This document shows positions 8,290 through 16,789 of a stretch of 44,442 nucleotides of DNA, piece by piece. Position numbers and translations under genes: made by a program. This stretch comes from JAJFGI01 sp036397065 (GTDB lineage: Bacteria > Pseudomonadota > Alphaproteobacteria > Kiloniellales > J153): assembly GCA_036397065.1 (NCBI GenBank), contig DASWJP010000134.1, positions 1 through 44,442 of the forward strand. Direction: 5' to 3'. The notes under the pieces were generated by a model that saw nothing but the letters and a program-made list of their open reading frames with translations, was not told the DNA's origin and did no database searches. The first letter of the stretch is position 1, and each line of letters begins with the position of its first letter.

Positions 8290-9855
8290 TTACGATTTTG
8301 CCGCCGTTGGTGTATTGGCGTTCTCCATGGCAGCAGGGCTCTCTTTGATGGTCAGACAGCTGATGCCTCGCGATTGCAAAGCGGAGCAAAGCTGATTGGC
8401 CGCCGTCTTGGACGTGGGTTTGGTGCGCAAGCGGAAGTACACGCCTTTCTCCATGCCCAGATCTGTCCGGCGGATGACTGGATCTATATTTTCCAGTAAA
8501 TCCAATGCATTAGCGCGGATTTGCAGCCAACCGTCCTGGGCCCGCTCCTCGCTGCGGAAGGCGGCCAGCTGGACCGAATAGGCATCCTCATCGCCCAACT
8601 CGCCGGTCAGGCTCGCCATCTGCGTTGCGTCCAGGGTCGCCGGGGCGAAGGTGGGTTGCGGCGCCATGGTCGCATCCGCCGTCACAACGGGCTGCAGGGT
8701 TGCCGTCGGCACCGGCGCATAACTGGGTGGAGATTCAACCGTCGCCGTGAGGGTCGGCCTCGGAAATATCAAGAGGGGAACATTTTCCGTTACTTCCTCG
8801 GGCGGCCGCGTATCTTCCTCGGCAGCGGCTTCGCTCGTCTCGCTGCTGGAATCGGAGTCGAGGTAGACCGGCATATCGCCAGCGGTGATTTGCGTGCCAT
8901 CGGGCATCGGCTGCAGTGCCCCGGCCAGCATGACCGGCTCCTCCGGAATCGAGGGCGGCTCGGCGTGCGCTTGCGGCGGCGTTTCGCTGGGGGAGACATC
9001 GGCAAGCGGCTCGGCCTGTACCTCCGGCTTGGTCATCGCCGGGTATTCGGTGTCCGTTGCCGCACTGGCAATCTGCGCCGACCCGGCCGGCATCGCCGGA
9101 TTGGAGTGCGGTGCGAAGTGCGGTTCGGACATGGCTACCGCCGTGGCGCTCTGCGCGGCCTGGGCGATGTTCTCGGCCAGATGCAGGTTGCGGATGGTGG
9201 TGGCATTGGCGGTCGGATCCGCGGCCGCGGCCTGCAATATGGCCAAGCCCTCCGCGTGCCTGCCGTCAAGCACCAGGACCAGACCGAGATTGTTCCGCAA
9301 CGGGATATCCGTGGGCGCGACCTTCAGTCCGCTCTCGAATGCCAGTCGGGCGGCTTCCTGGTTGCCGAGCATGCTGTTGGCGATACCGAGGGCGTTGTAC
9401 ACCCGCACGTCGTTCGGATTCTGGCTGAGGGCAAACTGCAACTCCTGGAGCGCCAGGTCGTGCCTCCCCATGGCAACGTATGTCTTGCCCAACCGGTAGC
9501 GCGCTTCGGCATGATGCGGCGTTTGCTCCAGAATCATCTGGTACGCGGCGACGGCCTGCGGCAGGCGCTCCATTTTGGTGAAGATCTCGCCCAGCTTCAG
9601 CAGCGGTTGCGGATCATAGGGCGCGAGGTGGTGAGCGCGTTCGCAGATGCTGGCGGCGGTCACAAGCTCGCTGCTGTTCTGCAACTTGTCGCAATAGAGC
9701 AACAGCTGCTCAACACCGCCATCGTTCCGGCTGGTTTGCACAACCGGAGGAGTGGTGCTTTGGGGAGTCGTGCTGGCGCAGCCCGCGGTCACGAGCACCG
9801 CGCCAAGCGCTACAGCGACCTTCTGTGGCCGCTTTCGAGCGTGCGTCCGTTCCAT
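8290..9855 (-). CDS. TadD-like TPR lipoprotein with C-terminal SPOR domain
   Basis: About 521 residues from the ATG at 9855, which has an AGAGG ribosome site; a second in-frame ATG at 9885 is possible. A basic N-terminus and hydrophobic segment end in VLVTAGC, a lipobox. TPR repeats (about 40-215) include AEARYRLGKTYVAMGRHDLA and NDVRVYNALGIANSMLGNQ, as in the Tad pilotin-like lipoprotein TadD. A long Pro/Ala/Glu linker (about 240-420) leads to a SPOR domain (about 430-505) starting YSVQLAAFRSEERA. SPOR domains bind glycan strands without stem peptides at division septa. TadD with a SPOR tail is an unusual combination and points to septal or new-pole localisation. Confidence 0.8.
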   Translation of the reverse strand: MERTHARKRPQKVAVALGAVLVTAGCASTTPQSTTPPVVQTSRNDGGVEQLLLYCDKLQNSSELVTAASICERAHHLAPYDPQPLLKLGEIFTKMERLPQAVAAYQMILEQTPHHAEARYRLGKTYVAMGRHDLALQELQFALSQNPNDVRVYNALGIANSMLGNQEAARLAFESGLKVAPTDIPLRNNLGLVLVLDGRHAEGLAILQAAAADPTANATTIRNLHLAENIAQAAQSATAVAMSEPHFAPHSNPAMPAGSAQIASAATDTEYPAMTKPEVQAEPLADVSPSETPPQAHAEPPSIPEEPVMLAGALQPMPDGTQITAGDMPVYLDSDSSSETSEAAAEEDTRPPEEVTENVPLLIFPRPTLTATVESPPSYAPVPTATLQPVVTADATMAPQPTFAPATLDATQMASLTGELGDEDAYSVQLAAFRSEERAQDGWLQIRANALDLLENIDPVIRRTDLGMEKGVYFRLRTKPTSKTAANQLCSALQSRGISCLTIKESPAAMENANTPTAAKS

Positions 9856-9940
9856 GACATTCTGCCTCTTGAACCTAAGCGACATAAAAGCTCGTTTTCT
9901 ATTAGAATTCGTTAACTTATCCGGATTTTCGGGCGAATTC

Positions 9941-11149
9941 TTAGGGGGCCCGATACACGTGGCACAGAACGTGATCGATGTCCGTCTGGTCGTTGCTGAA
10001 CGGCAAGGCAAAGGCGCCGTACCGGATGCTCCTGCTAAGTGACGGAAAGCTCTCGGTATCTTGCATCGGCCGGCGGTCCCGCGCCGCATCGGCGGCCAGG
10101 GTCATCAGCCATTCCAGCATCATCGGCGACAATTCCATGGTCGCCTGAGACCCGCCGCCCCCCAGAGCCGGCGCGCCGGTTTTGGATGGGCCAAAGATCT
10201 TTTCCGGCTCCAGCACCTTGGAGCCGCTGCGGCAGCGCATCAGGATGCTATTGGGCCAATCGGCGGCTATGCGCGGCTGGTCCAGATCGGTCGTCGAGGG
10301 ATAGCGACGGTTGCCGCGCAGGCGCAGCCAGTAGGAGACAATTCCTTCCGGCCGGACGGGTTCCGGCTCCGGTGGCGGTGTCTGCGCCCGCGCCGGGGTT
10401 GGCGACGGGGTTGGCGACGGGGCTGCGACCGGGGTTGGCGCCGGGGGCAATGGGGCATTGGTGCGCTTGGGCACGGCCGCGGCCGGCAGTTTGGGCACGG
10501 TTGGCGGTTTAAGCCCGGTCGACGGGGTCCCAGTCGATGGGGTCTCAAAGGCCGGTTTCATCACCGCTGGACGTTCGCCCTGGCCGGTGCGGGCGTACCG
10601 GGCAATCCCCGGCGATGTCAGGGCCGTCGGGGCCGCCGACACCGTGGGTGACGCGGCAACGGGCGCCCGCCGGCCCGGATCGCTCCTGTGTACCGCCGCG
10701 GGCGTCGCGGCCACGGGTGGCACAGCCACCGGCGGCACGGCGGTCGGCGGTACGGGCGCGGGTGGAACCGCCACGGGCGCCGCCGTCACGGGTGGCTTGG
10801 CCACTGGCGGTGCGCTCACCGGCGGTTTGGGCGGGGCGGCCTTGGGTGGCTGGGCGACGGGCGCCGCCGCAACGGGTGGCGCATCGACCGGCGACGCGGC
10901 GACTGGCGACGCGGTGACTGGTGGTGCCTTCGGGGGCGGTACGGCCGCAGTTGGCGCGGCCACAGGCGGCTCGGCGGGAGGGATTTGGGCGGGTGCGATC
11001 GCAGCCGCCGAGGGAGCGGGGGCCGTCAATTTTTGGGCCGGTGCCGGCCGCTCCTGCCGCGCCGCAACCGGGGCCGGCGCGGGTACCGATGGTGCCGTTC
11101 CCAGCAGCCGGTTCTTGGGCGGCATGCGGCGGCGGATTTGGATCGACAT
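9941..11149 (-). CDS. Pro/Ala-rich low-complexity protein with C-terminal PAS_5-like domain
   Basis: About 402 residues from the ATG at 11149 (MSIQIRRRMPPKNRLLG). An ATG at 11344 would overlap the upstream gene by about 107 bases and is disfavoured. No clear ribosome site is visible. Residues about 20-260 are Pro, Ala and Val, with repeats of the kind PPVAAPPVA, so extended and disordered. The C-terminal 135 residues start GIVSYWLRLRGNRRYPSTTDLD, which resembles the PAS_5 family of alphaproteobacteria, often annotated as PAS domain proteins. It lies inside the ParA to MipZ gene run, so a spacer-tethered sensor or docking domain is plausible. Confidence 0.65.
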   Translation of the reverse strand: MSIQIRRRMPPKNRLLGTAPSVPAPAPVAARQERPAPAQKLTAPAPSAAAIAPAQIPPAEPPVAAPTAAVPPPKAPPVTASPVAASPVDAPPVAAAPVAQPPKAAPPKPPVSAPPVAKPPVTAAPVAVPPAPVPPTAVPPVAVPPVAATPAAVHRSDPGRRAPVAASPTVSAAPTALTSPGIARYARTGQGERPAVMKPAFETPSTGTPSTGLKPPTVPKLPAAAVPKRTNAPLPPAPTPVAAPSPTPSPTPARAQTPPPEPEPVRPEGIVSYWLRLRGNRRYPSTTDLDQPRIAADWPNSILMRCRSGSKVLEPEKIFGPSKTGAPALGGGGSQATMELSPMMLEWLMTLAADAARDRRPMQDTESFPSLSRSIRYGAFALPFSNDQTDIDHVLCHVYRAP

Positions 11150-11237
11150 GAGCGAGCCGGCCGGCGCCAGCCCGGACTCTCGCTTCAGGCCAGATCCGCC
11201 GTCATTCGGGCCGTCATTCAGGCCGCCGTCCAGGCCA

Positions 11238-11723
11238 CTATCGGGACTGAGTGGATCCACCGTCCGTCTCCGCACCGATGGGTTGTCCGGGTTCGCGCCG
11301 GTTGCCGGTGTCCTGTCTGCCCAGCGCGCCGTTGACCGAGGCATGTCCGCCGATTGATCCGGGTCCGTCGCGCTCTAAAAACTCGTCGAGAGCTTGAAGG
11401 AGCAGGCTTTGCATGGAGCGTCCGGTGCGCGAGGCCTCGATACGCAAACGCAGGTGGCGGCCCCGGTCCAGGCGCAGCGACATGCGCTTGCGCCGGTCGC
11501 GATCATGGCGCGGCCCATCGGCATGCCGATAGGAAGGGGTATGTCCGTTCCAGGCATCCTCCGACGGTAAACGCAACGGCTCCTTGGCGCGCCAGAGGGG
11601 CGGGGCAGGTGAAGGCGGCGGCGCCGATGGTATCGGCCCGGCCGAACGTGGCGGGCTGATCAGGGTCGGTTGAGCTCGGCCCTTGCGTGTGAGCAGGGTG
11701 CTCGTGAGATTTGCGGGTTTCAT
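11238..11723 (-). CDS. ribbon-helix-helix protein, putative partner of the adjacent ParA
   Basis: This 161-residue protein starts 7 bases after the parA stop. The N-terminus MKPANLTSTLLTRKG is conserved-looking and basic, followed by a Pro-rich stretch. A ribbon-helix-helix motif lies at about 80-118 (KRMSLRLDRGRHLRLRIEAS, then a helix ending ALDEFLERDG). The tail is Gly-rich. In type Ib partition systems a small RHH protein such as ParG binds the centromere and stimulates ParA through a basic N-terminal peptide. The same layout is visible here. No centromere-like array is seen nearby, so the cargo is unknown. Confidence 0.72.
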   Translation of the reverse strand: MKPANLTSTLLTRKGRAQPTLISPPRSAGPIPSAPPPSPAPPLWRAKEPLRLPSEDAWNGHTPSYRHADGPRHDRDRRKRMSLRLDRGRHLRLRIEASRTGRSMQSLLLQALDEFLERDGPGSIGGHASVNGALGRQDTGNRREPGQPIGAETDGGSTQSR

Positions 11724-11730
11724 GGGAGGG

Positions 11731-12444
11731 TTAGGCGGACTCGCTGCGCGGGCCGGCATAGACGGCCGATCCTGGCCGCGCCACCACACCGGCACCAGCG
11801 GCTTGCGCCGGCACCGGACGCGCGGTGCGCGCCAGCCGGTCAGCCAAGTAGTCCCAAAGCTGGGCGATTTCCTCGCTGGAGCGCGGGTTGCACGCCAGTT
11901 CCATGACGGTCCGCCCGTCGATCATGCTGGCCGCGAATTCCGTCCGGTGATGAATGGTGATCGGCGCCACCGTGCCATGTTGCGACAGGGCAATGGCGGC
12001 TTCCGCCGTGATCCGGGCGCGCGGCGTGGCGCCATTGACCACGAACACCAGCGGCTTGCCCACGTTCTCGACCAGATCCACGGTGGCCCCGGCGGCGCGC
12101 AGGTCATGGGGGCTGGGGCGCGTGGGAATCACCACCAGGTCGCACACGCGGATAACCTGCTCGATGGTCGCGGTGATCGCTGGCGGGGTATCGAAAATGA
12201 CCAGCTCGACACCCAGATCGCGCATCTTCTGCAGGTCTTCGCCGAGGCGAGAGATGAAGGTTTGCGCGAACACCGGTGTTTCGGACTGGCGGGCATTCCA
12301 CCAATCGGAAAGGCTGCCTTGCGGATCGGTGTCGATGATCGCCACCGGACCGGCGCCGGCCCGCTCGGCCTGGACGGCGACATGCCCGGCCAGCGTGGTC
12401 TTGCCGGAGCCACCCTTCTGCGAGGCAAAGGCTATGATGCGCAT
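11731..12444 (-). CDS. orphan ParA-family ATPase
   Basis: This 237-residue protein starts at the ATG at 12444 after a GGGAGCGAGAG ribosome region. It opens with MRIIAFASQKGGSGKTTLAG, the deviant Walker A motif (K10, K15). IIDTDPQGSLSDWW is the A' motif and LVIFDTPP is Walker B. The body ends near residue 205, followed by an Ala/Pro tail. Such ATPases move plasmids, protein clusters or chromosomal regions on nucleoid gradients. A chromosomal ParA next to an RHH protein, not ParB, suggests cargo other than the origin. It is probably the first gene of a six-gene run ending in the receiver-MipZ fusion. Confidence 0.88.
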   Translation of the reverse strand: MRIIAFASQKGGSGKTTLAGHVAVQAERAGAGPVAIIDTDPQGSLSDWWNARQSETPVFAQTFISRLGEDLQKMRDLGVELVIFDTPPAITATIEQVIRVCDLVVIPTRPSPHDLRAAGATVDLVENVGKPLVFVVNGATPRARITAEAAIALSQHGTVAPITIHHRTEFAASMIDGRTVMELACNPRSSEEIAQLWDYLADRLARTARPVPAQAAGAGVVARPGSAVYAGPRSESA

Positions 12445-12904
12445 GTGTCTCTCGCTCCCAAACTGTGCGACCGCGCACGCGTGTTTGCCGGCGGTACGCG
12501 CCGTGCCCAGGCAATGCACCGAAGCAAAGAGATCCGCGGCGTGCACTTCTGCGGATTTCGGTGCTGTGACAAACAGATACGTGGCGCAATGCTACGCGGA
12601 TAAATTAGCGGAGAAGGGTGAAAACAAAATTAACGAACAAATCGCAGTAGAAATTAGTATTCGAGATAAAGTAAGTAGTATTGTATTTGAGTTAAAAAAT
12701 GAGCATTTGGCGAGATTTCAATTAAATATCAATTGTACTTATAAGAATAGCTCAGCGCTCTATTTAATCCGCTCCGGCCTGAGTGGCGATGACGACCTGG
12801 GGTCCAGCAATCATCCGGGGCGCGTCACTTCAACCGGCGGTTTGGCCGATCGGTGGGATGGGAGGCGAAGAAGCGGCCGGCGGGACGCAGCCGGGCCGGG
12901 CGGC
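12445..12904. other. intergenic region upstream of the parA run, with AT-rich block
   Basis: No coding sequence is supported. Bases about 12600-12775 are AT-rich and separate the suf operon end from the parA start, probably carrying the promoter of the cluster. A TTGA-N7-TTGA direct repeat occurs in it on the minus strand, but no full CtrA site. No U-rich terminator was found after the carrier gene. Confidence 0.5.
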
Positions 12905-13252
12905 TCAGACGTGGAAGCTTTCGCCGCAGCCGCAACGGCCTTTTTCGTTGGGGTTGGTGAAGACGAACCCGGTCTGGAACTTGTCCTCGACATAGTCCAT
13001 TTCAGAGCCGATCAGGAACATGGTCGCCGTGGGGTCGATGAAGATCTTGACCCCTTTGCTCTCGATCACATCCTCGAACTTGCGCCGGTCTTCGGCGTAT
13101 TCGACGAAATAGCTCATGCCGGAGCAACCGCGCGACTTCACCCCCACGCGCAGGCCCAGGACCGGCTTGTCCGTCCGGGCCATGAGCTGGCGGACCCGCT
13201 CGGCAGCGGCATCCGTCACGGTGATCAACTGGGGGCTCACGGTTGTATTCAA
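12905..13252 (-). CDS. sufA: A-type iron-sulfur carrier (SufA/ErpA/HesB family)
   Basis: About 115 residues. The three cluster-binding cysteines are present, one in SRGCSGM and a pair in GRCGCGESF near the C-terminus. A-type carriers take Fe-S clusters from the SUF scaffold to target enzymes. The longest reading starts at TTG (13252); a GTG at 13240 (reading MSPQLITVTDAAAERV) is an alternative. It is the last suf gene, about 58 bases after sufT. SufA or ErpA cannot be told apart from sequence alone; the suf context favours SufA. Confidence 0.9.
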   Translation of the reverse strand: MNTTVSPQLITVTDAAAERVRQLMARTDKPVLGLRVGVKSRGCSGMSYFVEYAEDRRKFEDVIESKGVKIFIDPTATMFLIGSEMDYVEDKFQTGFVFTNPNEKGRCGCGESFHV

Positions 13253-13310
13253 GGCATCCTCATCAGTCAGCGGCCCGCGTCCGGGGGTGGGACCTTCCCC
13301 TAATATAGGC

Positions 13311-13709
13311 TCAGAACATGCCTAAAGCGAGCCTTGCGTCTGCCGACATGCGCTCAGGGGTCCAGGCCGGTTCCCAGACCAGGTGGACCTCGACCGTGCC
13401 GACCCCGGGCACCGCGGCCACGGTTTCCGCCACTTGCCCGGGCATTTCCCCGGCCACCGGGCAACCCGGGGCGGTAAGCGACATTTCGATATCCACCGAC
13501 CCGTCCTTGGCTATGGTCAAATTGTATATCAGGCCCAGTTCATAAAGGTTTACCGGGATTTCCGGGTCATAGACCGTCTCCAAGGCGGCAATCACGGCCG
13601 CCTCCGTCGCGATCGGGCCGGCATCCGGGAGCAGGGCGGTACCGGCGGTGGCCGTGTACTCCTGCCCCGGGGGGGTGCCAAAACCTGCGAAACTATCATC
13701 CGGATTCAT
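13311..13709 (-). CDS. sufT: SufT, MIP18/DUF59-type Fe-S assembly factor
   Basis: This 132-residue protein has a MIP18 (DUF59) domain from about residue 32, with YDPEIPVNLYELGLIYNL and SLTAPGCPVAGEMP, including the conserved Cys. A disordered N-terminus of about 30 residues precedes it. SufT proteins help mature Fe-S proteins, mostly when demand is high. Its ATG lies 12 bases past the sufU stop, in the usual order S-U-T. Confidence 0.9.
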   Translation of the reverse strand: MNPDDSFAGFGTPPGQEYTATAGTALLPDAGPIATEAAVIAALETVYDPEIPVNLYELGLIYNLTIAKDGSVDIEMSLTAPGCPVAGEMPGQVAETVAAVPGVGTVEVHLVWEPAWTPERMSADARLALGMF

Positions 13710-13721
13710 GCTTCCAACCGC

Positions 13722-14180
13722 TTATTCGGTGGTTACGTCGTTGTCGCCCGCCAAGGCCGCATTCAGGGTATGCCAGGCCAGGGTGGCGCACTTGACCCGC
13801 ATGGGAAACTCGCGCACGCCGGAGAGAACGCTCAGGCGATCCAGATCCTCATCATCACCGGCACCGGCTTCGCCGTCCTTGGTGCACATCCGGTGAAAGC
13901 GGGTGAACAGGGCCTGCGCCTCGGCCTCGGTCTTGCCCTTGAGCACCTCGGTCATCAGCGAGGCGGACGCCACCGAGATGGCGCAGCCCTTGCCCTCGAA
14001 AGCCACGTCGCGGATGACACCGGCATCGTCGACGGTGGCATGCACCACCACTGAATCGCCGCATATGGGGTTGTGGCCGTGGCCATGGCGGTTGGCGTCC
14101 GCCGGTTTGCGCAGATTCCGCGGATTGCGGCCGTGATCCAAGATCACCTCTTGGTAGAGCTCGCGCAAATCATTCTGCAT
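13722..14180 (-). CDS. sufU: SufU-type Fe-S scaffold or sulfur transfer protein
   Basis: 152 residues from the ATG at 14180 (MQNDLRELYQEVILDHGRN). The three conserved cysteines are in NPICGDS, GKGCAIS and VKCATL. The 18-22 residue insertion between the last two (AGAGDDEDLDRL region) is typical of SufU and absent in IscU. SufU takes sulfur from SufS for assembly on SufBCD. The start is only 5 bases after the sufS stop. Confidence 0.92.
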   Translation of the reverse strand: MQNDLRELYQEVILDHGRNPRNLRKPADANRHGHGHNPICGDSVVVHATVDDAGVIRDVAFEGKGCAISVASASLMTEVLKGKTEAEAQALFTRFHRMCTKDGEAGAGDDEDLDRLSVLSGVREFPMRVKCATLAWHTLNAALAGDNDVTTE

Positions 14181-14185
14181 GCCGG

Positions 14186-15460
14186 TCAGCCAAAAATCTC
14201 GTGTACGGATTCCAAGGCCTGCGCCAGCACATCGACCTCCTCGCGGGTGTTGTACAGCGCCAGGGAGGCGCGCGCCGTCGCGGCGACGTCCAGGCGTTGC
14301 ATCAACGGTTGCGCACAATGATGTCCGGTGCGCACCGCCACGCCGGCCCGATCGACGATGGTGCCGATATCGTGCGGATGAGCGCTGTCCATGACGAAGC
14401 TGACGATGCTGGCCTTCTCGCGCGCCGTGCCGAGGATGCGCAGGCCCGGCACGCGCGCCAACCTCGTCTCGGCATAGGTACGCAGGCCATGTTCGTGGGC
14501 GGCGATCGCGTCTTGCCCCAGGCTCAGGACATAGTCGATGGCGGCGCCCAGGCCGATCACCTCGACTATCGGCGGCGTTCCGGCCTCGAAGCGGTGCGGC
14601 GCCGCCTTGAAGGTGGTTTTCTCGAAGGTGACTGAGGCGATCATCTCGCCGCCGCCCTGATACGGCGGCAGGGCATTCAGCAACTCGCTCTTGCCATACA
14701 GCACGCCGATGCCGGTCGGGCCATAGAGCTTGTGCCCGGTGAAGATGTAGAAATCGGCGTCCAGGGCGCGCACGTCGACCATCATGTGCGGCACCGCCTG
14801 ACAGCCGTCGAGCAGCACCGGGATATTGCGGGCATGCGCCCGTGCGATCACCTGCTTGACCGGCACCACCGTCCCCAGGGCGTTCGAGACATGGGTGACG
14901 GCCACCAGCCGGGTGCGTGGGCCGAGCAACGCCTCATACTCGTCGAGCAGGAAATTGCCGGCATCGTCGATGGGCACGATACGCAAGATGATCCCCAGGC
15001 GATCACGCAGCATCTGCCAGGGAACGATGTTGGCGTGGTGCTCCAAGGTCGAAATGATGACCTCGTCGCCGGGCCCCATGTGGGCGCTGGAAAAGCAAGT
15101 GGCGACCAGGTTGAAGGCTTCGGTGGCGTTACGGGTGAAGACGATCTCGTCGGCGCTGCCCGCATTGAGGAAACGGGCGACCTTTTCGCGGCCGGCCTCG
15201 AAGGCATCGGTGGTCAGTTGGCTCATGCGGTGCACGCCGCGGTGCACGTTGGCATAGCAGGTCTCATAGGTGTTGCTCATGGCCTCGATCACCTGGCGCG
15301 GCTTCTGCGCGCTGGCGGCTGAATCGAAATAGACCAAAGGTTGGCCAAAAACCTTCTGCGACAGGATTGGAAAATCGGCGCGCACGCGGGCCACGTCGAA
15401 GGCGGCCAGCGAGTTGTCACCGGGTGCGGCGGCGATGCGGCTGGTGGCGGCTTCGCTCAT
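14186..15460 (-). CDS. sufS: SufS cysteine desulfurase
   Basis: 424 residues from the ATG at 15460 (MSEAATSRIAAAPGDN), 2 bases after the sufD stop. It is a PLP enzyme that takes sulfur from cysteine as a persulfide. The PLP lysine is in FTGHKLYGPTGIGVLYGK, the substrate loop in HHANIVPWQ, and the catalytic cysteine in VRTGHHCAQPLM. An open frame continues upstream through sufD but has no family similarity. Full length and intact. Confidence 0.95.
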   Translation of the reverse strand: MSEAATSRIAAAPGDNSLAAFDVARVRADFPILSQKVFGQPLVYFDSAASAQKPRQVIEAMSNTYETCYANVHRGVHRMSQLTTDAFEAGREKVARFLNAGSADEIVFTRNATEAFNLVATCFSSAHMGPGDEVIISTLEHHANIVPWQMLRDRLGIILRIVPIDDAGNFLLDEYEALLGPRTRLVAVTHVSNALGTVVPVKQVIARAHARNIPVLLDGCQAVPHMMVDVRALDADFYIFTGHKLYGPTGIGVLYGKSELLNALPPYQGGGEMIASVTFEKTTFKAAPHRFEAGTPPIVEVIGLGAAIDYVLSLGQDAIAAHEHGLRTYAETRLARVPGLRILGTAREKASIVSFVMDSAHPHDIGTIVDRAGVAVRTGHHCAQPLMQRLDVAATARASLALYNTREEVDVLAQALESVHEIFG

Positions 15461-15462
15461 GG

Positions 15463-16785
15463 CTATGGCCGTACCGAGCGTGACAACCAGGCGCCGACGC
15501 TGGCGATCAGGGCCGGGCACAGACCCTCGGCGGCGATGCGCCGGATGCTGTCGGTCAGGAACGCCTCGATCAGCATGTGCCGGGCCGTGGCCTCGGGAAT
15601 GCCGCGCGAGCGCAAATAGAACAAGGCGCCATGGTCCAGATCGCCGGCGGTGGCGCCGTGGCTGCACTTCACGTCGTCGGCGTAAATCTCCAGTTCCGGC
15701 TTGGCGTCGATCTCGGCCTGGTCGGACAGCAGCAGCGCCTTGCTCAACTGGTGGCCATCGGACTTCTGCGCGTGCGGGTGGACGACGATGCGGCCCTGGA
15801 AGACGGCCCGCGCCTTGTCGTCGATGACACCCCTGAACACCTCGCGGCTGGAGGTGTGCGGTGCTTCGTGTTCGATGGCCGTGGTGATGTCGCAATGCTG
15901 CTCTCCGCGCAACATGTAGGCGCCGTTCAGATGGCATTCAGCGCCCGGGCCGGTCATGCGCACGGCCACCTCGTGGCGCGCCAGGCGGGCCCCGGTCGAC
16001 AAGATGAAGCCGTCGAAGAAGGCATCCCGTGCCAGGCGCACGTGGGCGGTGGCGATATGGAAGGCATCCGCATCCTCGGCCTGCACCTTGTAATGGTGCA
16101 AGGCGGCGCCTTCGCCCACCTGCACCTCGCCGACGCTGTTGGCCAGATAGGGGCCGGCGCCCAGGCCGGCGTGATGTTCGATGACGGTGGCGCGGGCGCG
16201 CGGCTCCAGGACAATCAGATTGCGCGGATGGAAGGCGCGCGGCGTATCCGGGGCGGCGCCGATGTAGATCACCTCGATGGGCATGGGAACGGTCACGCCG
16301 GTTTCGATGCGCAGGACCAGGCCGTCGCGCATCAGCGCCGTGTTGAGTGCCAGCATGGGCTGCACGTCGTTGCCGGCGATGCATCCCAAAGTATCTTCCA
16401 GCGCCGCCGGATCGCGGGCCAGCAGATCGGCCAAACTGCCGGCCTGCACGCCCTTGGGGAGGTTGTCGAGCAGGGACAAATCGGCCCGGAAGGCACCGTT
16501 GACGAAGACCAGACGATGGCCCCCCTGGCCGTGCGGCAGCAACGTCGGCAGACTGTCGATGCTGATGGCCCCATCCGCGGAATGGGAGAAGTCCAGTTTC
16601 TTCATCGGCCGCAGGCTGGTGTACTTCCAGCTCTCGGCGTGGGGCGTCGGCAGGCCGCTGGCGGCAAAGCCGGCGATGGCGGTCTCACGCAACGCGCACA
16701 GCCAGGGCAGGGCACCGCCCGGCAGGTCGTCCCGGCTGGCGCCGTACTGATCGACGAAGGAGAGGGTTGGGGTGGTGGTGTCCAT
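15463..16785 (-). CDS. sufD: SufD Fe-S cluster assembly scaffold subunit
   Basis: 440 residues from the ATG at 16785 (MDTTTPTLSFVDQYGASR). The N-terminal helical region includes ESWKYTSLRPMKKLDF, typical of SufD. The beta-helix core runs about 150-400 and the C-terminus has the family stretch KCSHGATAGDLDHGALFYLRSRGI. It forms the SufBC2D complex with its neighbours and is needed for iron entry. The gene starts 4 bases after the sufC stop. Confidence 0.94.
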   Translation of the reverse strand: MDTTTPTLSFVDQYGASRDDLPGGALPWLCALRETAIAGFAASGLPTPHAESWKYTSLRPMKKLDFSHSADGAISIDSLPTLLPHGQGGHRLVFVNGAFRADLSLLDNLPKGVQAGSLADLLARDPAALEDTLGCIAGNDVQPMLALNTALMRDGLVLRIETGVTVPMPIEVIYIGAAPDTPRAFHPRNLIVLEPRARATVIEHHAGLGAGPYLANSVGEVQVGEGAALHHYKVQAEDADAFHIATAHVRLARDAFFDGFILSTGARLARHEVAVRMTGPGAECHLNGAYMLRGEQHCDITTAIEHEAPHTSSREVFRGVIDDKARAVFQGRIVVHPHAQKSDGHQLSKALLLSDQAEIDAKPELEIYADDVKCSHGATAGDLDHGALFYLRSRGIPEATARHMLIEAFLTDSIRRIAAEGLCPALIASVGAWLSRSVRP

Positions 16786-16789
16786 CAGC

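Noticed and set aside
8521..9915. 464-codon plus-strand frame opposite the TPR-SPOR gene
   Set aside because: Arg/Gly-rich with no recognisable fold, while the minus strand has a clear lipobox, TPR and SPOR.
10458..11357. Gly/Thr/Ala repeat protein on the plus strand
   Set aside because: It is the mirror of the Pro/Ala repeats on the minus strand, which ends in a recognisable PAS_5-like domain.
12600..12775. CtrA box upstream of parA
   Set aside because: No TTAA-N7-TTAA match within one mismatch; only a TTGA-N7-TTGA repeat.
12780..12904. Terminator after the A-type carrier gene
   Set aside because: GC-rich inverted segments are present but no stable stem followed by a T-run could be defined.
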